The notes under the pieces are model-generated. The model worked only from the letters and a program-made list of their open reading frames with translations, was not told the origin of the DNA and made no database searches. Shown piece by piece: positions 1 through 10,578 of a stretch of 64,000 bases of DNA. The position numbers and the translations under genes are program-made. The DNA is from Neopestalotiopsis rosae. Taxonomy: Eukaryota > Ascomycota > Sordariomycetes > Amphisphaeriales > Sporocadaceae. How positions within the stretch are numbered: position 1 is the stretch's first letter; the number at the start of each line of letters is the position of its first letter. The stretch lies in NCBI GenBank assembly GCA_023078685.1, contig JALGAS010000007.1, positions 2,852,001 to 2,916,000 of the forward strand, in the 5' to 3' direction.

Positions 1-796
1 GATTGCTTTTTCGAGTGATGATTTCAATTTTCTTTTTCAGGTACGCATTGCTGATTTTGCCCGTCAAAGTATTGTGATTGGTACTCTTAGTTTATATGAC
101 TGACCATAGAGCAACGCTACTTGTTTTCCACGACTGTTGATCCAATAGCAGAAGTTAGACGACACCGCTGCTATTGGCTGAAGGCTGGGCTCTTTGCCTG
201 TTCTGGTAATGTCCGATGTCCGCCATCCAGCTGTGTAGTTGCGGGCTAGGATCCCATGATCCCGATATCGCGGTGAAGTCGGCAAAATGTGGCAATTAAT
301 TTTTTCTTAGTTCTTTTCTCAAAGTATTCATTGTCACGGATTTTGATTTGCCATGAAAGCGTTTGATTCTATTACTACCAAGCATGTATCAATTCAGACA
401 CTCCGAAGAGGTAGTAATCAGATCTCATTCGTGCCTGCAGCTAGGCTACCAGTAGAGTTACAGGGGCCACCCAGTATGCTAAGCTGGAGGTTAGCGAGTC
501 ATTTAAGGCCTAGAAGGCACCCGAGTCACTGGTAATGCCTCGACTCGAGCCCCAATTCAACGGCGAGCGCGTGGGGAACGGGATTGGCTCCAGGTCCATT
601 ATCCGTATCTCGCCGGGCCAAATAAGGCATGATTAACTGGCCACACCCCCATAATTCCCGGGGCTGCGGAACGCCTGTCCTGTAGGTGTGGGCACTGCTG
701 AACCCAGAACTCAGGCCATCTCGAATTCCACTCTCCCTTTGATCAGACAGGCGGACGCCCAGACAGACAGACAAGCACGTAAAGTTCAATTCCGTG
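1..796. other. Gene-poor left edge
   Basis: I see no coding region with family resemblance here. The open frames are short, lack splice-supported continuation and overlap one another. The last few hundred bases are the presumed promoter and 5' leader of the transcription-factor gene that begins at 797. Confidence 0.5.
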
Positions 797-3315
797 ATGG
801 CAACACCAAACGTACAGGAACCGGGTCATTTATTTGTGAATCCATGGACGCCCGCGCCGAGGCAAATTGCTTGTCGCAGATGCAGGTTGAGAAAGAAGAA
901 GGCAAGTTAGCCAAGCAAGCCCACAATTACCACGACAATTCTAACATTGCAGCACGTAGTGTGATAAGAAACGCCCAGTGTGCAGCGAATGCGCAAAGTC
1001 TGGAGCAGGTACGCAAGCCAGCCTCTAATACAACAAACATTTTGGGTTGAAGTTGACCGTGTACTTAGACTGTCAAGCCCTGAAACCCAAAAAGTCCAAT
1101 GTTGGACGTGACCCGAGAACCAGGCATGTTTCCTTAGAAGAAGGTGTAATCGAGGCAGCATACTCATTGACCATCTAGCTATGTGCATGCCCTCGAGGAA
1201 CATGTTGCCCTACTCGAGGCGCGGTGCGACAGTCGCATCCCAGCCTTGCGCTCGATCATCTAAGCCCCGTCCTCCGGCGGGCAAGCCTGTTATCAGCACT
1301 GCCCATGGACAATGACACCGATGGCCCGGCAGCCCACCACGAGACTGTCGATTTCGATGGAGAAGACGCAGATGTCCTGGATTTTGGAGATTCGGATCAG
1401 TCCGAGACGGTGCAGGAGGTCATGGGCGGAACGTTGATGTCCACCAACTTTGGGCTTGACGACTTGGCCGATGATCCCATGCATGGGCTGGTTGATCCAG
1501 CTCTAGATTCCACGCCAACTCAAAACGTCTTCATCACGGACAGTAATGAGGAAGAAGTAGGTATTCCCGGTGCGCTTATTGAACGCCCAGGCATCATGTC
1601 TTCAATGCTGTCAAATCGCCACTTATCCATCAGTGTCGGCAGCAGCTATGCGTCCGAGTACTTTCGCAATGCACATCCAATGTGGCCATTCCTGCACCAA
1701 CAGCAATGGGATGACTGTTGGCAACGCTGGGAGAGCCCCATCGGCTACAACACAGGAGCAGCCTGGATGGACTTTTTTGCAGACATGGTGAGTGTCTTCA
1801 CTTCATGGCTCACAAATTTTTGTCTTAACTCTTTGTCCAAGTATTATCTATAGGCGCACTTCTTGCCCAGAATTCTGATCCAGCGCCAGGACATCTAGAG
1901 TCGTTCAAGGTGTGTGTTTCCTTCGGGGAAACCAGCCTCGCGAATCTCATACTAACACATATCAGCATCTCAAAGATAGGGCGCTTAAAAAGTATAATTC
2001 TCATGAGAAATCGGGCTGGTCAGCTCTCGTGCGAACCCAGTCGTCACTACTTCTCACTATACAGGCCATGCACATGGACTCTGTTGGTACCATGTGCGAC
2101 CGTGCTTCAGAGGCAATCAAGCAGTGCACAATTACGAAGTTACAACGGCAGTCCAATCAGTTGCCTTATGGTTCGCCCAACGACATTGAAGACGAAATCC
2201 AAAGACAAGCGACTCGTTGTTGCTATACTATAGATATTCTCATAAGCAGCTCGACCGACCAGATGGTCACGGCTGATAGATTCTTGGATGAAGATGTACG
2301 TTTCTATCTTTATAACTGTTGCCCGGCATGCGGAGGGATACGCGTACTGATTAAATACTTGCAGCTTCTCGACGACGACAGCACTGTTGGAGACGCTTTA
2401 TCGCCCGAGACGACTCTTAGAAGATTAAATCACGAGGATCACATGTTTCAACTCCGACGCATTCAATATCGCATATTGAAGCTAGTGCAAAAGCTCGAAA
2501 AACAGGCTCATAGAGACCATCACCCAGTGCCCAATCTCTGGCGATCGCAAATCCGACATCGGTTGGATCGATGGGTCGACGATATTGTTATGTTTTCCTC
2601 AGGTTCGGAGAGGACGTTGGACCGATTCAAGTCTCAAACATGGCTATTGAAACTGGCCAATTACGCAACGATTTCTCTGTTTCCCAATCCTCACCTGGCC
2701 GTGAGGAGCGGCGATGCGCGTCATCTGGTAACGGCAGCTTGTCAAGTCCTCGTGACTTTTCGGCGCTTCCGTGTCAGGGAGCATCTTTCATGCTATACTT
2801 GGACAGCAGTAGGTTTCATCATGAACATTGTGCGAGATACAAAATTACTAAGACGGTGCACCAAGTTGATTCACCAATTTCAAGCCGGCGTCATCATGCT
2901 ATACTGCTTGTGGGCAACGCCAACCCATCAGCAGCTCTCTCTGTACGGTCGTCGTTCCGTATGCCGAGCCCTCTTTGCCTGTTCCGCTACGCTGGTGGAT
3001 TACGCCAACAAATGGGCGTCAGCACACGTCTTCCAAAACGTCTTTGACCTCTTGACTGAGGAGATACCTATCAGCGAGTACGGCGACCCGATGCAGCAGT
3101 GGACATTTTCGCCAGACAGCTGTGCGGAATTGCTTCGACTTAGCCGCGAACTTGAGAGACTTCAAGTGCAAAGAAGAGTGGTATCTTTACTGCGAGACAT
3201 GGCCAAAGGGTCTCGGCCGTGCTATTCGGCGCCGTCAATTGAGGAGACGCAGTGGATACAGTATATACATCCGGACCGAGACACTGATGATTTACTCCAG
3301 TCATCTTTCATGTAG
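797..3315 (+). CDS. Zn2Cys6 fungal transcription factor
   Basis: Nuclear DNA-binding regulator; target unknown. My model has eight exons: 797-901, 960-1008, 1069-1123, 1179-1223, 1286-1791, 1842-1909, 1966-2295 and 2365-3315, giving about 702 residues. The first three exons join into a full zinc cluster: CRRCRLRKKK at the end of exon 1, CD...CSEC in exon 2 and the sixth Cys at the start of exon 3. Spacing is C-x2-C-x6-C-x6-C-x2-C-x6-C. Exon 4 supplies the dimerisation helix (SYVHALEEHVALLEAR). The middle homology region of the fungal_trans type starts near HPMWPFLHQQQW. Introns 902-959 and 1124-1178 use GC donors. The 1792-1841 boundaries are the least certain, because the stronger GTGAGT donor at 1788 breaks the frame. 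The 69-nt intron 2296-2364 has no stop and keeps frame, so retention would still give a protein. Family is firm; exact splice sites are inference. Confidence 0.85.
902..959 (+). other. GC-AG intron in the zinc-cluster region
   Basis: The donor reads AAG|GCAAGT, a branch site CTAAC lies at 941-945 and the acceptor is CGTAG. Only this removal joins RLRKKK to the third Cys (TGT GAT, Cys-Asp). Reading through meets TAG after two codons. No GT donor gives the motif. Confidence 0.8.
1124..1178 (+). other. Second GC-AG intron in the same gene
   Basis: Donor AG|GCATGT and acceptor ATCTAG. Splicing makes AG+C = Ser and restores the conserved SYV..LEE helix entry after the zinc cluster. Reading through ends at TAG 1176-1178. 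I found no GT donor of the right phase with a usable consensus. Confidence 0.7.
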
Positions 3316-3448
3316 TTGATATCTACAGCGATTTGAGCGGACATAATTAGACGCGTATATCTAGGTTTCCCCCATTCATCATGACCCTTTTGTCCTTGAC
3401 TGCCGGATCATTCAACTCGCAGAAGTCTCACCATTTTTCTCTCCAAGC

Positions 3449-4032
3449 TCATGACGAGCTTTTCGGCGTCTGGAGTTGACCCTGTTCCTTTTGATTAGCT
3501 CGAGCTCTCGGCGGAAGATGATACGCAGACAAAGCAAAAGGTCTTACAGAATAAACTTGATAAAAGTCAATGGCGATGCCGTCGCTGGATCGCTTAAAGT
3601 GCAGCCGGGCAGACCACGGCATCTCTCCTGTGGTGCCGTCCTCGTAGTCGTACTCGCTCTTTCCGTAGAGCATGATCTCGTCCGTCTTGCCGGCGCTAAA
3701 GGGGAAGACCTTGTACACCACATGCAGACGCTCTGCCTGGCCCTTCCAGGACTCTAGGTTTACGTTCAAGATGTCTGTTTTGCGGTATTAGTTTCGGTTT
3801 TCTCGGTCAGAATAAAAAGTCCCAACTTACTCTGACGTCCAATAACATCGTCCATTTTCCTCTTCATTCTCGCATCGTCGGAAAAGCAGGCGGCCCAACT
3901 GTCGGCGTGCACCTTGTCGTCTGAGAGGGTATAAAACTTTTGCAAAAAATCGGCCAGCTCCTTGTCGAGGGTGTCGGCATCATAAGCAAAAGTGTGAGCG
4001 GCGAGCTCAGTGGCCGTGGGCTCGTAAGACAT
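3449..4032 (-). CDS. SnoaL/NTF2-like small protein
   Basis: About 153 residues in three exons: 4032-3831, 3774-3548 and 3481-3449. The start MSYEPT at 4032 is preferred to an in-frame Met 29 codons upstream, because the extra residues are basic and unlike the family. The order of an N-terminal helix, a short motif near WAACFSDDARM, then alternating beta strands (RLHVVYKVFPF, EIMLYGKSEY, ARLHFKR, IAIDFYQVY) is that of a cone-shaped SnoaL/NTF2 fold. Such proteins can be small enzymes or binding domains; no catalytic assignment can be made here. The first intron is clear (GTAAGT donor at 3830). The second (3547-3482, 66 nt) keeps frame and lacks a stop, so an unspliced form with 22 extra residues is possible. 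It lies convergent to the transcription factor. Confidence 0.65.
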
Positions 4033-4747
4033 TCTTTTGGTTTTTGTCTTCGGGTGTTTACTTTTGCGAAATGTTTTTAATGGTATGGTAGCGACGGAAA
4101 CAGCGTTTAGTGAAGGCAATATGGCGTATTAGTTGACAAGTGTGAATATTTTCAATCCAAAAATCCCAAGAAGAATCTTGAGACAATAATTGATATAGGT
4201 CCCAAATCGTATCAACGATTACGCTATAATGAAGGCAGCGAAATGCTCATATTGGCCAGTCGGACTCCTAGGCTTAGAGTCCGACATGGCCACGGTTCAG
4301 GGACTCGGGGCACACCCACCCAAGCTAAAAAGTCCGAGTTGTGTTCAGCGGACCCGCCCGAGTCAAAGACCGACGCCGTCCAATCCACCAGATGACCACG
4401 CTCTTTTCTTACCCCGGTGTTGTCGTTTGTCAATGGGACAGCGATAATGCATGCACAATGAGGAAAATTGGCCCCCCTATCAGATTCATATGTACAAGGA
4501 TACCGATAGCTGCCTGTATGATTTGAGTTGTTCGCATACTCGGTGGCTGATGAAGATATCCATCAAATACGGTGCCTTTACCCACACTTCTAGGGCGGGA
4601 ATGCTGCCCAGTCTATATTGCGACCGCCTCTCTCTGTATTGGTAGTGACACCTCTGATGTTGCAAGGAATTTGAACATCTCGCACCATGTCGTAGCAGTG
4701 GAAAGCCAGAATCTTGTCTTCCCTAAAACAACAAAAGTCATCCGCAG
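4033..4747. other. Promoter interval with unresolved first exon of the permease
   Basis: This stretch separates the SnoaL-like gene (leftward) from the permease (rightward) and must hold both promoters. The permease frame is open leftward from 4748 without an ATG and then meets TAG at 4691-4693, so its start codon must lie in a separate exon upstream. I could not fix that exon: candidate ATGs near 4457 and 4549 do not give a donor of the right phase. Confidence 0.5.
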
Positions 4748-6782
4748 ATGAGAAACAACCAGTCTCAAGATGGACGAACCGCGACTTACAACCAACACCG
4801 CCAGAAGAACGGACGTGGACATGGTAAGAATCGCGAAACATACGGATACAATCTGCTTGCTACGGGCTAATCATGGCCAACAGGTATAATCTACCTCTCT
4901 ACTGGCTATCTACAGCTTTTGGTACCGCAGGATGGAATGTCGCATCGTCCTTGATTGCGGCTGGACTCGTCAGTTTCCCTCCCTGTTCCCCTTTACGCGA
5001 TACAGCCATAGCTCGTCGATCGAAAAGGCCTTGTTCGGACGAGCAAACTAACATTTCAAAAACAAAAAAGACCTGGCAACAAGCCCTCGCCTCCTGCATC
5101 ATCGGCTCCGCCATCAGCGGCCTCGTGGTGACGGCCATGGCGCGCCCAGGCGCCCGCTACCACATTGGCTACCCGGTGCTCGCGCGGTCCTCGATGGGCA
5201 TGTATGGCTCCTTCTTCTTCGTCTTTATCCGCGCCGTCATTGGTACCATTGCCTACGGCATCCAGACCTTTTACGGCGCCAACCTCTTGTCGACCTGCCT
5301 GCGCTGTATCTTTGGCTCGTCCTGGGAAGACATGGGCAACTCCCTGCCCGCATCCGCGCACGTCACCTCCAAGACGCTGTTGTGCTTTTTTCTCGTCTGG
5401 TTGATTCAGTTCCCTCTGGTAAGAACCAATCTCTTTCTTCTCTGCAACGGGGTTGGCAAAGCCTTTTTTTTTTCCTTTTCCCCATCCTGAGAACATGTAC
5501 TAAATAATGACCCTCATCAAAATAGTGTTTCATACACCCATCCAGAATCCAGATTTTATTCACACTCAAAGGCCTACTCGTACCCATTGCCACATTCGGA
5601 ATCTTTGGCTGGTGCATGGCCAACGGCGCGGGCCTGTCCACCATTGACGACCAGTCCAAGGCCTCGACGAGTTCCGCCGCCGTGGGCTGGGCCGTCATGA
5701 GCGGCATCAACACTGTCCTCGGCACGCTCTCGCCCATGCTGGTCAACCAGCCCGACCTGGCGCGGTACTGCAAGACGCCCCGCGACGCGGGCCTGCTGCA
5801 GGGGGTTTCCGTGTTTGTGGCCAAGGTCCTCGTCATGTTCCTCGGTCTCGCCGCCACGAGCTCGATCCAAGGCGCCTGGGGAAAAACGTATTGGAATTTT
5901 TGGGTATGTGTTTTTATCAACCCTTTTGTGAAATTCCAGCTTGGTACACGATTGCTTACAATCTCTCTTTGCGGTTTATAGGATCTCAACGAAGCCATTC
6001 TAGACCGACACTGGACCGCCGCCGGCCGGGCTGGTGTATTCCTCGTGTCCTTTACCTACCTTCTCAGCGTCTTTGGCATGAACATTGGCGCCAATTCCCT
6101 TCCCTTTGGCACCGACATGAACGGCCTATTTCCAAAGATTCTGACGATCCGCAGGGGGCAGATCCTCTGCGCCGTCTTGAGCGTGTGCTTTGTCCCCTGG
6201 GAGCTCATCGCCACGGCCCAAAAATTCATCACTTTCCTCGGTAGCTACAATATATTCATGGCTCCCATCTGTGGGGTAAGCAACGCAATTACCACTCCAT
6301 CTTTGCTCTGTTCGCTAACTATTCGGATTCAGATCATGATTGTAGACTACTTCATTGTGCGCCGCGGCAATATACACATCCCGTCCCTCTTCGATGGCCA
6401 CCCGCGAAGCCTTTACTGGTTCACCTCAGGTGTCCACGTTCCTGGTGTCATTGCATGGTGCGTTGGTGTCAGCTTTGGTCTGCCTGGTCTTGTTGGCGCC
6501 TACGAGCCGGCGGCAGTCAACCAGGCGGCAAAAAATATGTATAAAATTGGCTGGGTGTTATATATGCCAGCGGCGGCAGTGACGTACTATCTCATGGTCA
6601 CTTTTCTGGAACGCCCAGCTATATTTCCAGAAAGGCATAGTGATGCACCGAAGGACTGGGAACGTCTAGCACAAGCTGAACCCGAGGGTTATTTTGAGGA
6701 TGAAATATCAGCCGATACGACTATTGAAGGCGTCCAGATAATTGCAGACCCAGAGACGAAGATAGTTTTGGGGCAAAAGTAG
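4748..6782 (+). CDS. NCS1-family nucleobase/allantoin-type permease
   Basis: Plasma-membrane symporter of the nucleobase-cation-symport-1 family (uracil, allantoin, cytosine and similar). Coding exons: 4748-4823, 4884-4968, 5071-5418, 5526-5903, 5982-6275 and 6333-6782, at least 543 residues plus a missing N-terminal exon. Family marks are WTNRDLQPTPPEERTW at the cytoplasmic N-terminus, GWNVASSLIAAGL in the first span, ARYHIGYPVLARSSMGMYGS, the NQPDLARYCK motif in the middle and PICGIMIVDYF late in the protein. About 12 hydrophobic spans are visible. The ATG at 4873 that opens a long frame lies inside an intron (4824-4883) and is not the start. The introns are ordinary GT-AG. Substrate cannot be told from sequence alone; the Fur-like ARYCK motif favours uracil, allantoin or uridine over cytosine. 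Confidence 0.9.
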
Positions 6783-7183
6783 TGGCTTTTAGCATATGGT
6801 GTTTTGTAAACATTCTATAATCCAATTATGAGACAACTCACAAAATATCACAAAAGAAAGCATCTAGATCGATAAGAGGTTGCAAATTTTACATTGGTAA
6901 TACCTACTGTATTATGTTATTACAATTAGTGTCGAGCTATTTTCCCTTAGAAAACCGCTTCCATGAGGCTACAAACTTTTTAAGAGTTGCGAACGAAGTA
7001 CAGGAACAAAATACGAATAGAAGCAACTACAAATAAACGTGTGATGTGTCATCTTTGCTTCCAAAGTGTCCTTTCAAGTATTTATGATTTCGAAACCATC
7101 ATCTTCCTACCCGTCATGCGTTTAGCATCGAATGGTGACTCTCAGGAGAGACGAACTCCTTCGGTGATGCAGCATAGATATTA
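6783..7183. terminator. Convergent 3' interval
   Basis: AT-rich spacer between the 3' ends of the permease and the leftward disordered-protein gene. It presumably carries both polyadenylation regions. No gene seen. Confidence 0.4.
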
Positions 7184-10100
7184 TCACTCTGACCTCGAGG
7201 CTCGAAATCTCTTGATGGAGACAGACTTGGAGCGGCCATTCCACGTGCCATACCTCCTAGTTTGATCAGCCGTGGCAAGGTCAAGGACTGATTTGGACCG
7301 CCTCACGGCGAGATCTGTATCGCTCTTGGCTGAATCATTCTCATCCAACATGTGGGTGGGAACGCAATCGTCGTACGAAACGTGGGTGAGTGGAGTGCCA
7401 TATTGCTGCGATGTTCCAGATCTAGCTTGGGATAGTTCTCTCTTCTCAACCGGCGTGTTCGGGGGCTGTAGCGCAGCTCTGTTTGACAAATCACAGGTGT
7501 CTGGCGACCCAGGTCTGTCGTCGTGCCGTAGATTTTGAACTTCTTGAGCAAAACGGAGACTCAAGGGTGTCCTTGAGGAGGCTCCACTGAGTCCTCTTGA
7601 TCTTGTTCCGCTTGCCATGGATGGACGTTTGAGGTAATCGATTGTCTTTTCGAGAGCTTCCAACTCCTTGTAGCCTCCATGGTGTGGCAAGAGCTCAAGC
7701 TCGGGATATTCGAGACTTCCAGATGAAGCAGGTCGTTTTCTTGCATGAGAGGAAAAGTTGTGAAGACTTGCATTGGGGCCCTCGCGGTCAGGTAGCAACT
7801 TAGCGAGACTCTCTCGTAGTGTCCGTCCAACTTTGCTCGAAAAGGAACGCCGATCAGGTGTCACATAACCTTCGTCTAAACCATTGACTTCGATCTCCTT
7901 GTCCGTAGCCCACTTGGTCGGACCAGTCATACTGGTTTCAGCCACAGCAAAGTCTTTGGGTGTAACCAAATCATCAACGCCAGTAACTCCATTACGCTCT
8001 TCTCTATTATGAGAAGGCCATCTTGCCCAAGATTCTGGTACACCATGACGACTCTGCGTGGCATAGATATGGGTTCTGAAACCAATTGTTCGTTCCGCGT
8101 CAGATTGCTCCGTGTGAACTTGATGCTGCCATTCCTTGAGTATTTGGTTCGATGATTCCAAAGATACCCTGGTTAATTGCATTTTGTCTTGGCCAGTCAA
8201 AGGTCTGGACGATGGTGATCGGACACCAGATCCATCTTCATATGGGCTCCGACTGTAGACAGAACTTGCCTCCCGAGTATGGGGTCTCGTCAGTACCGCA
8301 TCATTGCCAGACATACCATGATTGTTTTGGCTTTCGAGCTGAGGAGACTGATTTTCATGCCCGCTCCTAGATTGGCTTCGATTGCGCCCTTCGCGTTGCT
8401 CTGCCTCAAGTCTTACGGCACGCTGCCATAGATCTGTGGCGGTCTCTTCCAACCTCAGGTCGGCGCCTTCATTGGAGAACCTCTGCCTCCTGCTCACCTG
8501 CATGAACTTTTGAGAGTTACTCGGAGCCGTTTGATGTGAAAGGCTACCTTTCTCATTCTTTGGATGATTCCCTGCGGACCTTTGTTTCCGCAGTGTGTTT
8601 CGAGGCTTCGCTCTATTCAGAAATAGTCGCGCAAACAGGGAGGATTTTCTGGTAGACTGTTCTTGACTCATCTCGACGGCCGGCCGAAGCCTGCTGTCAA
8701 TGGCCTCGCTGACTTGCAGCTGCCCCTGACTTTCTACAGACGCCCTCTGCATCTCTGCTGGTTCAGCCCTCGCATTTGCAGACAGCGGATCCAACTCTGG
8801 AGGTGTTAGTTGCCGTTTCTCGTGTCCAGATGCTCGTGCAGGCTTTGTTAACGTCTGAGCTCGTCCTGTCTCAAAGCGCTCAGGTCCGATATCATTTGTG
8901 ACAACTAGACTATTATCATTGGAGATCTCTGCGCAGGTTTATCAGCGTAATTCCATGGAACGTATCACAGGCTTTAGTACTCACTACTACTGGTTTCATC
9001 ACACTTAATCTCTTTTGAGCCTCGAGGCCCATCTTTGGTAGCGTGACACCTCGCCGCAGGCGCGCGTTCAGAGCTGATCAAAGTAGGGGCAAGATCTGGA
9101 GAAGGGACTTTCACGGCGACGCTTTGGTCGTCATCTCCAGACGTGGTAGTGTGCCGGGCTAGTTGTTCTATTGAATTGTGGCTCCGTGTCAGAGAAGCAC
9201 TGATGTTCTCATTTGTTGCAAAGCGGCTGCTTGCCTTCAGCAAATCTTGGCTGGTACCAATCTTCGATGACGAAGATGATGGTCTTTCCCGTGGTGTCTT
9301 TGTATTAGTGTTTATGTCGCTCAGTAAGGGGCGTTCCAGCCGACTTTCGAGCACACTATCACTATTACGACGTGTAGATGAGTGCGAAATAGACTGGAGT
9401 GTGTTGGAGACGCGTAGCCACAGATCCAGTGGTGAGAAGTGCTCAGAGTGGGTAGTGTCGTGCAGAATGGCTGTAGACTGCTCAAAATTGGATTCGTCAG
9501 CATGAGAGCCTGCCGCGAAAGATTTGTTCTCATGATCAGTTCGACATTGCGTTGAAGATCTTGATGAAGTGCATGCATCACTAGGCAAACGGTCCACGCA
9601 TTTTCGCCTTGAAAAATCCTTGGCATTATGTTGAAGGGTGATCGGTTGATGATCAGAGGCATGTTCGGCCACCTTCTTGCTACCACCGGCGACATCTGGT
9701 AGCGTTCCAATGTACTCTGCGAGATGGGCAGCGCTGTAAGACAGACGCCATGAGGCCACGGAGCTCGTGGTACAAGAATCAGATGTGTCAACTGGCTCTA
9801 TCTGAGGTGAGGGTGGCATTCTTGGGACTGCGTCATGCTCTCGAGTGACTTGTATATCCTGGGTAGCTAAAGGCTTACATGAGCCTGGGGCACTTGTTGG
9901 GCAGCTGCCGTGGCGACGGAGAGAAGTCCCGTTGCCAGCGACTATTGGTAAAGCCACCGCGATCATCTCCCGAGCAGGAGAATCCGAACTGTTCGATGTT
10001 GCCGTGTCAATGTCGCACACGGAGAACTCAATGGCATCCCTGGGCCCACTGCCAGTGATATCAGCTCGCTCGGATGGCGATGGGGATGTACGTCGAGAAG

Positions 10101-10578
10101 GGGCATGCATAAAGTCCTTGTTGGCCACATCGTTCTCCGTGCTAAGCTCCTCTTGAATTCTCTTCTGCCTTAGTCGCCTTAACTCTGCACGCCTGGCGAG
10201 TTCTTCCTCGCTGCTACCGATACTTTGTTGTGATTGCCTGTTGGATTGTGACTTCTGGGACAAGCGACGAATAAGTTTCGTCTTAAGCGCTCCTAAAGCG
10301 GTGATTGGTGGCGTCCTCAGATCGAAAGGCTCGTCTTCACTGTCGGAGTCGTCGATCTCAATGACTGTGGGATCGAGAACAGCTTGTTGTCTGGGCGTCG
10401 CCACGAGCGAGGGGGCCAGAGTGGTGACCATGACTGCTGGGCCATCATGGTTTTGACCTCCAAGTCGGGCTCTCGGCAGCCTGGCTTGAGCTGGTCGGGC
10501 AGGGAGTTGAGCTGTTGGTGTTGTGATATCTCGGCCTAGGTTACCACCACGGCTCGAACAGCAGCAAAGAGCCTGCAT
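7184..10578 (-). CDS. Large disordered protein, unknown function
   Basis: About 1,112 residues in two exons, 10578-8985 and 8928-7184. The intron has a GTGAGT donor at 8984 and a CGCAG acceptor, and joins two very long open frames in phase, so they are one gene and not two. The protein is rich in Ser, Arg, Gln and Thr with almost no hydrophobic blocks, which suggests intrinsic disorder. Near residue 70 there is an acidic SUMO-interaction-like stretch (VIEIDDSDSEDE), followed by an amphipathic basic helix around EEELARRAELRRLRQKRIQE. The C-terminus carries two RSKSV phospho-site-like repeats. No enzymatic domain is visible. The start is uncertain: Met at 10431 (MVTTLAPSL) is an alternative, and the Cys-rich opening (QALCCCSS) could be an artefact of an upstream start. 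I do not recognise a family. Confidence 0.75.

Noticed and set aside
8974..8984. Separate gene ending at 8974 next to a second gene starting at 8794
   Set aside because: The junction has a clean GTGAGT donor and CGCAG acceptor joining both frames in phase, so one gene explains both.
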